Source of the DNA: Candidatus Neomarinimicrobiota bacterium
Lineage (GTDB): Bacteria > Fidelibacterota > JAANXI01
Assembly: GCA_021734025.1 (NCBI GenBank)
Contig: JAIPJS010000009.1
Span: 62,001-126,000, forward strand
Length of the DNA stretch: 64,000 nt
Reading direction: 5' to 3'
Shown: in pieces, positions 56,006 through 63,775 of the stretch
Layout: the number at the start of each line of letters is the position of its first letter
Position numbering within the stretch: position 1 is the first letter of the stretch
Translations under genes and position numbers: made by a program
The notes under the pieces: model-generated
The model's input: only the letters and a program-made list of their open reading frames with translations
Databases searched by the model: none
What the model was told of the DNA's origin: nothing

Positions 56006-56983
56006 TTAATAATGCGGCAAAAAGTGCGATACCTGTCCGGCATAAACAAATACGTACCGTAACATTAGCCCACCGATAATAACCAAGCCGCCACTTATCA
56101 TACCGAGATTAATGCGCATCTTTGGCATGTGCTTTTTCACCACCAGATGCCACAACTCGTAAATTTCAATGGACAGCGGTATCAGTATCCCGATGAGGAT
56201 AACGCCGATCCAGAACTGCGCTGTGAATTCGCCACCCATGATCAGTCCGACTGCTTCTTTGTGGCTCCATGTGGACAGCGTCTGGTGCAGCAGAAACGGG
56301 ATAATCATAAAAATCTCGAACACAATCAGTACCGTATCTACGGAGTTGAGCAGCACCTTCTCGTGATACGATTCCGAGTGTCGTGTCATGATGGCGCTGA
56401 TCACCAGGATTGCACCGACGCCGGTGGACATCGCCGAGAAGAGAAACAGCTGTGCCACCATGGGCGTGTTCCAGAACGGACGCGCCGGGACGGCTCCGAG
56501 CAGCACACCGGTATACATCGCTACGCCGACCGAGAGTGGTAATCCAACTGCTCCGAGAATGAGGCGCCAGCGACAGTTTTCCCCTGGTGTGAGTTTTGTC
56601 CAGTTTTTCAATCTGATGATATCCTTGAGTGATCGCGGCACACGCACGAAATTGCTGTACGGTTTCGGGAGCCAGAGCAGGAAATAAGCCAGGCTAATGA
56701 CGATGAAGATGCTGAGCAGCCAGCTTCCGATGGACATGGGAGACGTCCACTGAATCCCTGCAAAAAGCCGCCAGAACCTGAGCGGTTTCCCCAGGTCAAA
56801 CAGGAGTAGCGACGTGCCGATAATTACCGGGAATGGCGCGATGTAGGCGCCGACCTTTGCGACGGTGCCGTACTTCTGTCCTCCCAAGTAGTTTGCCAGT
56901 CCGGATGTGGCAAATGCGCCGGCGCTTATCCCTGCTAAAAAGAGGTAGTTGACGATGAGCCAGTTCCAGTGGAATTCCGTCAT
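56006..56983 (-). CDS. NrfD/PsrC-type quinone-binding membrane subunit
   Basis: 325 residues, about eight membrane helices. WNWLIVNYLFLAGISAGAFA is the usual first helix of NrfD/PsrC, and GKPLRFWRLFAGIQWTSPMSIGSW the second with quinone-site residues. It exchanges electrons between quinone and the FeS subunit. The 4-base overlap with the FeS gene confirms the complex. Confidence 0.92.
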   Translation of the reverse strand: MTEFHWNWLIVNYLFLAGISAGAFATSGLANYLGGQKYGTVAKVGAYIAPFPVIIGTSLLLFDLGKPLRFWRLFAGIQWTSPMSIGSWLLSIFIVISLAYFLLWLPKPYSNFVRVPRSLKDIIRLKNWTKLTPGENCRWRLILGAVGLPLSVGVAMYTGVLLGAVPARPFWNTPMVAQLFLFSAMSTGVGAILVISAIMTRHSESYHEKVLLNSVDTVLIVFEIFMIIPFLLHQTLSTWSHKEAVGLIMGGEFTAQFWIGVILIGILIPLSIEIYELWHLVVKKHMPKMRINLGMISGGLVIIGGLMLRYVFVYAGQVSHFLPHY

Positions 56984-57546
56984 GCTTTTCGTCCTCCCTT
57001 GTAGATATAATACACCGCCGGCTCGGTACCTGCGGCCTCGTAAACGCGATAATAATCGTTGGTCGCCAGCAGTTTGGAGACCTTGCTGCCGGGATCGTTG
57101 ATATCACCAAAATGCCGTGCATCGCCGATGCAGGTCGCCACACACGCGGGCTCCTCGCCCTGGTAGACGCGGTGGACGCACGCCGTACACTTATCGGTGA
57201 CCCCAGTCTCTTCGTTGAAATAGCGCGCGTCGTACGGACACGCTTCGATACAGTACTTGCACCCGATACAGACATCCTGATCTACCATCACCAAACCGTC
57301 ATCCCGACGATAGGTAGCGCCCACCGGACAGACCCGCTCGCACGGCGGATTCTCACAGTGCATGCACTGTCCCGGCTCAAAGGACATCCCCACATCCGGG
57401 AACGTGCCCTTGATGCCGATCTGATGCACCCAGTTCCGGTGATGTCCCACCGGCACGTTGTTTTCCACCGAGCAGGAGACCATGCACGCCTTGCAGTCGA
57501 TGCAGCGTTCCGTTTCAATCACAAATGCAAATCGCTTCGTTGCCAT
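56980..57546 (-). CDS. Four-cluster ferredoxin subunit (PsrB/PhsB/NrfC type)
   Basis: 188 residues with sixteen cluster Cys in four groups: CIDCKACMVSC, CMHCENPPCERVCP, CIGCKYCIEACP and CTACVHRVYQ...CVATC. No signal peptide, so it is exported bound to the Tat-tagged Mo subunit. It wires the Mo subunit to the NrfD-like subunit. Confidence 0.94.
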   Translation of the reverse strand: MATKRFAFVIETERCIDCKACMVSCSVENNVPVGHHRNWVHQIGIKGTFPDVGMSFEPGQCMHCENPPCERVCPVGATYRRDDGLVMVDQDVCIGCKYCIEACPYDARYFNEETGVTDKCTACVHRVYQGEEPACVATCIGDARHFGDINDPGSKVSKLLATNDYYRVYEAAGTEPAVYYIYKGGRKA

Positions 57547-57559
57547 AATCTATTCCCGT

Positions 57560-59782
57560 TTATGCTTTGTACACTTTGACGAATGTCTGAGACAGCGCCT
57601 GGCTTCCGGAAACCGGATCGGTATATGACTTATGCAGATCCGAGTCGCTTACGCCTTCGTTAAACGCTGTGCGTAGTCCTTTGGAAACGTGCCCGAATCC
57701 TGCCACCATGAAGACGCTGTCCGGGCGGATTCCCTCGGTGACATACGCCTTGGTCTTCACCTTCCCGATTTCGCTCTCCACATAGATGTCGTCGCCATTT
57801 TCAATTCCGCGCTTTTCCGCCTCCCTGGTGTTGATCCAGAGCGGATTCTCCGGGAAAAGATCGTGCAAATATTCGTTGTTCTGCGTGGCAAACTGGGTAT
57901 GAGTTGCGACCTTTCCGGTAAGCAGATAGAATTGGTTCTCCGATGGCGTCATCGGCTCCTGCCAGTGCGGGACGCCTTTCATTCCCAACTGCTCCAGCAC
58001 TGTAGACGAAAGTTCCACCTTTCCGGTCTTGGTGCCGAAGTGGAGTTCATCAGAATGCTCCGCAGCGTGCTCCTTCTCTACGGTGAAATGTCCCTTGCTC
58101 TTGAGTTCATCCAGAGTGACATCCAGTGGCTTGATCTGCTGTGTGATGTAGTCCTCCTCGCCCTCGTACTGGAAGTACTCTTCGAGTCCCAGTCGCTTGC
58201 CGATCTCCTGGAAAATCCAGAGTCCCGGCTTGGAGTCGAAAAGAGGCTCGATGACCGGCTGCCGGATGAAGACCGAGTCCTCCATGACCATGAGCGGATC
58301 GTAGCGCTCCAGGTAGGTGGCTTCCGGCAGGATGACGTCCGAGTAATACGCGGTGTCGTTCATGATGATGTCGATGGTCACGATGAAGTCGAGTTTGGAG
58401 AACGCCTCCAGCGTCTTGCGCCGATCGGAGATGGAACTCAGCGGATTCTGTCTGTAGATGAACCAACCGTGCGCCTGATACGGTTTCCCGGTGAGGATGG
58501 CATCGCGGTTTTTCTGGAAAATGCCGAGTTTCAGCGGCACTACCGGATGCTGCCACGGAACGCCGTCCAGTCGCAATGCTCTCACTCTGGGATACGGCGG
58601 CTGCGGGATGCCTCCCAGTTCCACACCTTCGCCCTCGCCTGCTGCCGGTTGCAGCGAACCGGGTTGCGACCAGCATCCGCAAATAGCATTCAGTATGGCA
58701 ATAGCGCGCTCTGTCTGGAACGAGTTCTCGAAGTTGGACGTGCGCCAGTTGGGATGGGCAAATGCTCTCGGCGCCGCCACGGAGAATTCCCGGGCGATCC
58801 TACGGATGTTCTCAGCGGGTACATCGCACCGCTGTTCTGCCCACTCGGGCGTGTACTGCCGGACTTCCTTTGCCAGTTGGTCAAATCCGTGGGTGTACTC
58901 TTCCACGAATTCGTGATCGTACCAGTCGTTCTTGATAATCTCGTGCAACATAGCGAGATAAAACGCCAGATCGTTGCCCGGCTTGATCGGCACCCACTCC
59001 GTCGCCCGCGCTGCCGTCTTGGTAAACCGCGGATCAAGGACAACAACCTTCGCGCCCTTCGCTAATGCCTCCACCAGATCCTGTGTCTCAGAGTTGGAGA
59101 TCGCTTCCATAAGATTCCGTCCGGTATAGATGACGTAATCGGTGTCACTGTAGTCCCGTCCTGGTTCATCCAGTCCCCAGGTGAGGCTGTTGGCGGTGAT
59201 CATCGCGTTAAAGCAGAGTCCGCGCTGGGTGCCGTAATTGGGACTCCCGTACGCCCGCAACAGATTCTCGAACTGCTGCTGGATCAGGTTGTGCGTGGTG
59301 GAGAAGATCATCGACTCCGCGCCGTACTTCTCCTTGAGTTCGTTCATCCGGGCGGCGGTGTAATCCAGCGCCTCTTCCCAGGTCACCTTGCGGAATTTCC
59401 CCTCGCCGCGTTTGCCGACGCGGATCAGCGGTGTCTTCACCCGATCCGGATCGTAGGTCATGCCGAGTCCGGCCTGTCCCCGCGGACAAAGTTTCCCGCG
59501 CGAGTGCGGGTGGTCTGGATTGCCCTCCAGTTTGGTGATTTTGCCGTCCCGCACCTTGGCAATCACTCCACAACGCCAGACGCACATTTCGCATAGCGTG
59601 TGGACTTCGCCATCGGGGATGGTGGTCTTTGCTACGTCCCCATGTTTGGCGGCGTACGCCTGGAGCTTGTCAAAGCCGAGTCCCGTCAGCGACGCGCCAG
59701 CCGCACCAGCGGCACTCAGCCCGAGGAACTTCCTCCGTGACATGGAATATTGCACAATATCGTCTCTCTCATCCTTACTCAT
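57560..59782 (-). CDS. Tat-exported molybdopterin oxidoreductase, polysulfide/thiosulfate reductase type
   Basis: 740 residues, near the length of PsrA/PhsA. Tat signal SMSRRKFLGLSAAGAAG near 14-30; [4Fe-4S] motif CEMCVWRC plus CPRGQAG; the probable Mo-ligand Cys in GTQRGLCFNAM near 195; guanine-dinucleotide contacts such as YTGRNLMEA and VVLDPRFTKTA; C-terminal molydopterin-binding domain (LLTGKVATHTQFATQ). Expected to reduce polysulfide, thiosulfate or a similar sulfur compound in the periplasm, though the reverse, oxidative direction cannot be excluded. Neighbours are sulfur transporters and haem proteins. Confidence 0.9.
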   Translation of the reverse strand: MSKDERDDIVQYSMSRRKFLGLSAAGAAGASLTGLGFDKLQAYAAKHGDVAKTTIPDGEVHTLCEMCVWRCGVIAKVRDGKITKLEGNPDHPHSRGKLCPRGQAGLGMTYDPDRVKTPLIRVGKRGEGKFRKVTWEEALDYTAARMNELKEKYGAESMIFSTTHNLIQQQFENLLRAYGSPNYGTQRGLCFNAMITANSLTWGLDEPGRDYSDTDYVIYTGRNLMEAISNSETQDLVEALAKGAKVVVLDPRFTKTAARATEWVPIKPGNDLAFYLAMLHEIIKNDWYDHEFVEEYTHGFDQLAKEVRQYTPEWAEQRCDVPAENIRRIAREFSVAAPRAFAHPNWRTSNFENSFQTERAIAILNAICGCWSQPGSLQPAAGEGEGVELGGIPQPPYPRVRALRLDGVPWQHPVVPLKLGIFQKNRDAILTGKPYQAHGWFIYRQNPLSSISDRRKTLEAFSKLDFIVTIDIIMNDTAYYSDVILPEATYLERYDPLMVMEDSVFIRQPVIEPLFDSKPGLWIFQEIGKRLGLEEYFQYEGEEDYITQQIKPLDVTLDELKSKGHFTVEKEHAAEHSDELHFGTKTGKVELSSTVLEQLGMKGVPHWQEPMTPSENQFYLLTGKVATHTQFATQNNEYLHDLFPENPLWINTREAEKRGIENGDDIYVESEIGKVKTKAYVTEGIRPDSVFMVAGFGHVSKGLRTAFNEGVSDSDLHKSYTDPVSGSQALSQTFVKVYKA

Positions 59783-59814
59783 GTTGTTGCCTTTGTTATT
59801 CGATTAACAACTTT

Positions 59815-59934
59815 GCACGCAGATGACGCTGATTAAAAAGATGACCGCTGATAAAAAGCATGTAATAAATTTTATTGTTTTCGTCTTTCGTTTTTCATCT
59901 GTGTTCATCCTGCCGTTTCTGCGTCATCTGCGTG
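59815..59934. repeat. Foldback element with 15-bp perfect ends
   Basis: GCACGCAGATGACGC (59815-59829) and GCGTCATCTGCGTGC (59920-59934) are exact inverted copies 90 bp apart. The element fills the gap between the second YeeE/YedE gene and the Mo subunit. Related to 48886-49004. Confidence 0.75.
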
Positions 59935-59945
59935 CTATTTTTTCC

Positions 59946-60494
59946 TTACTTAATACCCTTCTTCTCCAGGAAGTAAAACAGCACCAGCGTCATCTGCACA
60001 AAGAAAAAGATGAACAGCCACTGGTTGACGTCCAGCCATTCCGGGATGGTGATGGAGCCGATGTTCCCGATGCTGGAGAGTTTGGTAAATACCGACGTGT
60101 AGGTCTGTCCAAAGATGTATGCGCCGGTCAGAAATCCCAGTCCGCCGGGAATGAGATAATCCAGGCTGCCCTGTCCTATGCCTCCTGCAACTGTGCCGGG
60201 ACAAAATCCCGCTGCCGCCATCCCGACGCCAAATATTGCTCCGCCGACAAAATTCCCGAGAAAGTAGGTCGGATTCACGTTGGACAGACTCAGCGCTCCC
60301 ATACCCTTCAGAATAAATATCAGCGGCATGGCGGTGATCAGCGTGGTCAGCATAAACTTGAGCACCGACAGATCTTTGAAGCGGAACACGTTAACGATCT
60401 TACTGTACTTGGTGAGTTGCGCCTTCTGCAGCGCGATCCCGAAGGCGATCCCAAGAATCAGACTCCAGATAAATTCCCACAGTGTCAGTTCCAT
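59946..60494 (-). CDS. YeeE/YedE-family sulfur transporter, second half
   Basis: 182 residues, about five membrane segments. AAAGFCPGTVAGGIGQG carries the conserved Cys of the family; FLGNFVGGAIFGVGMA precedes it. Two-domain TsuA/YeeE imports thiosulfate using Cys in each half; here the halves are separate genes. A regulatory or sulfur-import role next to the Mo complex is likely. Confidence 0.88.
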   Translation of the reverse strand: MELTLWEFIWSLILGIAFGIALQKAQLTKYSKIVNVFRFKDLSVLKFMLTTLITAMPLIFILKGMGALSLSNVNPTYFLGNFVGGAIFGVGMAAAGFCPGTVAGGIGQGSLDYLIPGGLGFLTGAYIFGQTYTSVFTKLSSIGNIGSITIPEWLDVNQWLFIFFFVQMTLVLFYFLEKKGIK

Positions 60495-60510
60495 AATTTT
60501 TTGTCCTTAT

Positions 60511-60547
60511 TCATCTTAATCATAATCGTAATCTTACTCTTAATCTT
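60511..60547. repeat. TAATCTTAATCG short repeat, second copy
   Basis: CTTAATCATAATCGTAATCT then TACTCTTAATC; compare 47725-47758. Confidence 0.5.
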
Positions 60548-60558
60548 GTTTATTGGAC

Positions 60559-61092
60559 TTACCACTTCTTCCCATAGATCAGCAGCGATGTCAGGATCCC
60601 TGTAGTAAAAAGTCCCCCGATAAAAATGAGCCCTGAGGGCGCCAGCTGCATGGTGCCGGATATGGCGAGTCCGCTGGTGCATCCGCCGGCGAGTCCGGCT
60701 GAAAACTCCAGGATAATGCCACCGAGGAACGCCACGACCCATTTTTTCCATATTGCGGGACCGAACATGTCGATCCACTGTTCATCGGTGACGGTTCGCC
60801 AACGGAAATCACCGCTCATCTTTGAAGAAATGAATCCGCCGATGACCACGCCGAGCAGTATAATAACGGTAAAGTTTACCGCAGGCGGCGCCACAAATTT
60901 GAAGTACATGATGTCCACCGCTTTCGGGAAAACACCACTCAGTCCGAGCCCCACTAGTTTGCCAAACGCTGATGACGCCCCCAGCGGCTTGCTGATCATA
61001 ATGAGCGCCAGCACGTTTACCAGTCCGAAGAAGACACCGGCTGCGTAGGGCGACCAGGTTTTCTTGCGCATCTGTTCAATTATCCAGTCCAT
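60559..61092 (-). CDS. YeeE/YedE-family sulfur transporter, first half
   Basis: 177 residues, about five membrane segments. FSAGLAGGCTSGLAISG contains the conserved GGCTSG Cys motif, distinct from the GFCPGT motif of its partner. Ends with a helix LIFIGGLFTTGILTSLLIYG. It follows the tri-haem gene by nine bases. Together the two proteins equal one full transporter. Confidence 0.9.
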   Translation of the reverse strand: MDWIIEQMRKKTWSPYAAGVFFGLVNVLALIMISKPLGASSAFGKLVGLGLSGVFPKAVDIMYFKFVAPPAVNFTVIILLGVVIGGFISSKMSGDFRWRTVTDEQWIDMFGPAIWKKWVVAFLGGIILEFSAGLAGGCTSGLAISGTMQLAPSGLIFIGGLFTTGILTSLLIYGKKW

Positions 61093-61101
61093 AATGTCCT
61101 C

Positions 61102-62049
61102 CTACATCTTCCGGGCGAGCGTCAAGAGCACGTCCAGCTCGCTGTCGTTGAGCGTCTGCATTCTCTTCAGCAATTCCATGTCGACTCTTCCCAGCGATTT
61201 GATAAGCTTCTCCGATTCGCCATTCTGGCTGGTGATGGAAATAAGCGCATCAATTACCAGAGGATCGGCATCCTGTAGCTGATAGAAGAGTTGCCTGAGA
61301 TTCGGACGCCGCTCCAGCACTGCGATCAATTCGTCTCTGGACTCGTCCGATGAGAGTGTTTGCGATTCGTCGTCAGCATCGGACGTTTCATCGGCAATCT
61401 TCTTCACCTTCGCTTTGATCTCATCCCGGTTGAATCCCCAGTACATGCCAAGGAAGACGATACTCAGTCCAATAATCAGAACGATGAGGATTGCGTTTCC
61501 GGTATTGATAGGATGCTCGTCGGGGTCTTCGTTTAACAGTTCGTTGAAGTCGACCACTTCTCCGCCGCTGGGCACCGAAACCGAAGTGACCGGTTCGGAT
61601 TTAGCAATATTCGTCGATTCACCAGAAGACTTCTCTTCGGCGGGTGCATCCGTGGCGACATCGTTGGAAGCAGTCTGTTCTGCACCGCCACCGGATTCGT
61701 CAATCTCCACGTTCAGAATCTCTGCGTAGGTCTGCGCCCGATCGTTGTAATCATCCGGATGGCAGGAACTACAGGTATTGCCCGGTGTCTTCACCGGAAT
61801 CATATTAATGCCCTCGTGGGCTTCCGCCTGCACCTTGGATGCCGTATTGCCGCCGTGGCAGAACTCACAGAAATCGCCGAAGGAGTGATCCTTGTGCCAG
61901 TCCCCCTTTGTCATCACCGGCATGGCTCGCTTTACCTCGTGACAGGTCTTGCACGAGGAGAGGGACGCGCCGCACTGGGCGTAGACGGAGGACATGCTGC
62001 CGAAAAAGAGCAGCAGAAACATCCCGATCCACCATAGTTTGCCTTTCAT
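61102..62049 (-). CDS. Tri-haem membrane-anchored cytochrome c
   Basis: 315 residues. Signal peptide (about 1-24, YAQC), then three haem sites CKTCH, CEFCH and CSSCH within residues 33-98 with several distal His (DWHKDHSFG, EAHEG). A flexible Ser/Glu-rich linker, one membrane helix near 187-207 (AILIVLIIGLSIVFLGMYWG) and a cytoplasmic helical domain of about 105 residues follow. The haem domain is therefore periplasmic and the C-terminal helices face the cytoplasm, an arrangement suited to sensing or docking as well as electron transfer. Nine bases after merR. Confidence 0.88.
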   Translation of the reverse strand: MKGKLWWIGMFLLLFFGSMSSVYAQCGASLSSCKTCHEVKRAMPVMTKGDWHKDHSFGDFCEFCHGGNTASKVQAEAHEGINMIPVKTPGNTCSSCHPDDYNDRAQTYAEILNVEIDESGGGAEQTASNDVATDAPAEEKSSGESTNIAKSEPVTSVSVPSGGEVVDFNELLNEDPDEHPINTGNAILIVLIIGLSIVFLGMYWGFNRDEIKAKVKKIADETSDADDESQTLSSDESRDELIAVLERRPNLRQLFYQLQDADPLVIDALISITSQNGESEKLIKSLGRVDMELLKRMQTLNDSELDVLLTLARKM

Positions 62050-62058
62050 AGGTTCTCC

Positions 62059-62523
62059 TTAACTCTCAAATGATTGAAATGTCATCGGTTCTGTATCTAT
62101 ATGGTAAAGCGACTTGATCTGGTCGCATTCGATGTGCATCTGGTAGACGGGACAGTTGTAGCAGTCCTGATTTTCACAGACTTCCGGCTTGCCCTCCAGC
62201 GCCCAGCATGGGGCTTTTGAGGTTGTATACGCCGGACAACCGGGATGCTCCTCCAGCGAGCAGTCGGGATAATACTTCCAGCACGGGATCATGGACATCA
62301 TCCGCCGGACGCCCTCGATATTGAGCCCCTTCTCGGTAATCATATCGCGGACGCACAGGAGCCGCTCCACATCCTTCTCCGAGAACCGGCGATGCCCGGA
62401 CGGCATCTTATTGATGAGCAGGAGCTCCTCGCGCTCGTACAGACGGATCGTCTCCACGCTGATATTCAATCGCTTGGCGACTACGCCGATGGGGTAGATA
62501 AATTTTGAGTTAGCTGATTGCAT
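62059..62523 (-). CDS. MerR-family regulator with Cys-rich C-terminus
   Basis: 154 residues from ATG 62523 (AGGAA four bases upstream; a longer frame from 62559 would begin inside the operator). Winged helix-turn-helix YPIGVVAKRLNISVETIRLY with RREFSEKD-like GHRRFSEKDVERL, a dimer helix, then a sensor tail with about nine Cys: PCWKYYPDCSL, HPGCPAY, APCWAL, VCENQDCYNCPVY. The tail could hold an FeS cluster or react with sulfur species. First gene of the sulfur-energy operon, so likely its regulator. Confidence 0.9.
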   Translation of the reverse strand: MQSANSKFIYPIGVVAKRLNISVETIRLYEREELLLINKMPSGHRRFSEKDVERLLCVRDMITEKGLNIEGVRRMMSMIPCWKYYPDCSLEEHPGCPAYTTSKAPCWALEGKPEVCENQDCYNCPVYQMHIECDQIKSLYHIDTEPMTFQSFES

Positions 62524-62530
62524 AAAATTC

Positions 62531-62572
62531 CTGTATTGCCCAATACAGATTTTTCTCAAATCCGCAATACAG
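62531..62572. promoter_or_regulatory. MerR operator
   Basis: CTGTATTG-CC-CAATACAG (62531-62548) is an 18-bp palindrome (8-2-8) just before the MerR ribosome site, and a further half-site CAATACAG lies at 62565-62572. It is the likely autoregulatory site. Confidence 0.65.
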
Positions 62573-63025
62573 TTTTCAATTACTGTGCCAGAGATGGGAG
62601 ATCTTTTAATACCAATGAGTTAGCGGATTAACTATATATAAATTTCTCAATATAGTAATTCTGGTATGTACTGATTTTTAAAAGTGGGAAAATATGGATG
62701 GTGAGAGTCCACCCCGCTAATGGCGGGATTCTACTTTAGTCCCGGCTTACCGGGACGGAAAGTAAATAGAGTAGCCGGAGATGCAGCGAAGCGGAACCTT
62801 CGGCAGATATCGGCAGAGACGTTTCATGAAACGTCTCTACTTTATAATCAAATTTATTTGAGTTTCGTATGCTTGTAGCACGTCTCTACCATGCGATTAT
62901 TTTGGTTCACAAGTTCATCACTTTCCGGAAACCGAATTATCTTATCGCTGAATTCTCAACTTGAATTATTCCAGCCGAAAACACTACACTTGGGTATTCA
63001 CGCCTAACTAAACCCGGAGACAAAA
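62573..63025. other. Repeat-bearing spacer before the GFA gene
   Basis: Mini-hairpins CCCGC/GCGGG at 62713-62727 and TCCCGG/CCGGGA at 62740-62755, the palindrome at 62815-62838, and a half copy near 62870. No gene seen. Confidence 0.6.
62815..62838. repeat. Perfect 24-bp palindrome
   Basis: AGAGACGTTTCA followed by its exact reverse complement. A half copy is at 76-89. Palindromes of the AGAGACGTTGCATGCAACGT type are widespread in bacterial intergenic DNA. Confidence 0.7.
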
Positions 63026-63397
63026 ATGAGCCTTACCAAAACGACCGGCGGCTGCTACTGTGGAAAAATCCAATATGAATTCACCGCCGAACCGAGGATA
63101 AACGCCAACTGTCACTGCAACAACTGTCGGCGTGCAATCGGAGCGCAATCTGTCGCCTGGACAATAGTGGATAAATCCTCTTTCAAGTGGACGAAAGTCG
63201 AACCAATTCGATACAAGACCGATACAGAAGCTCACAGGACTTTCTGCCCCGACTGCGGCTCTTCATTGACGTATGAAGGAGTGGATCGCACCAACGAAAT
63301 TGATATCACCACCGGTAGTCTGGACAATCCGGAAGACTTTCCGCCGACTAAAGATGCGTATTTGAAATATCGGTTGCCGTGGGTGGAGACGGTGTGA
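63026..63397 (+). CDS. GFA/CENP-V family zinc protein
   Basis: 123 residues. Zinc ligands of the GFA fold: GGCYCGKIQYEF, NCHCNNCRRAIG and FCPDCGSSLTYEG. Family members are often named glutathione-dependent formaldehyde-activating enzymes, though most have no shown activity. GGAG lies before the ATG. It is alone on the plus strand among repeats. Confidence 0.9.
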   Translation: MSLTKTTGGCYCGKIQYEFTAEPRINANCHCNNCRRAIGAQSVAWTIVDKSSFKWTKVEPIRYKTDTEAHRTFCPDCGSSLTYEGVDRTNEIDITTGSLDNPEDFPPTKDAYLKYRLPWVETV

Positions 63398-63428
63398 ACT
63401 CTTTATCGCTGTAAATGTAGTTTAAACG

Positions 63429-63507
63429 GGGCATCAACATTCCTTTTGTATGAACGACTGTTGGGTGACAGCTAGAGGAATTCGGCTGTCTGACTCCGGC
63501 TTGCCGG
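63429..63507. repeat. Foldback element, left-half copy
   Basis: Aligns without gaps to 52360-52438 with about seven mismatches in 77 positions; the right arm is missing. Nothing else recognisable lies in 63398-63660. Confidence 0.7.
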
Positions 63508-63663
63508 TACGGCACTCAACTCGTGTAGCCGGAATTTGAACAAATGGTAATCTCCGGAAAGTTAACTTTATGTATTATTAATAGCCAATCCTTGAGTCAC
63601 AAGGGCAAGAACCAAAACCTTTACATTTTCGATCCTTCTCCCCACTTCCCGCTCAATTAACAA

Positions 63664-63710
63664 TTGCGAAAAAAGTTTAGCTTTATATAATCGGATAAAA
63701 TTATCTCTTT
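63664..63710 (+). promoter_or_regulatory. Promoter with operator-like site E
   Basis: TTGCGA (63664-63669), 16 bases, TATAAT (63686-63691), then AATCGGA-N8-TCTCTTT (63689-63710). Same layout as sites A-C, with one weaker half-site. Confidence 0.6.
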
Positions 63711-63775
63711 ACAAATTGAGTTCGGGCTCTTATGTTAGTGAGTGTTAACTTACAATTGATTCACGGAGGACAGTT

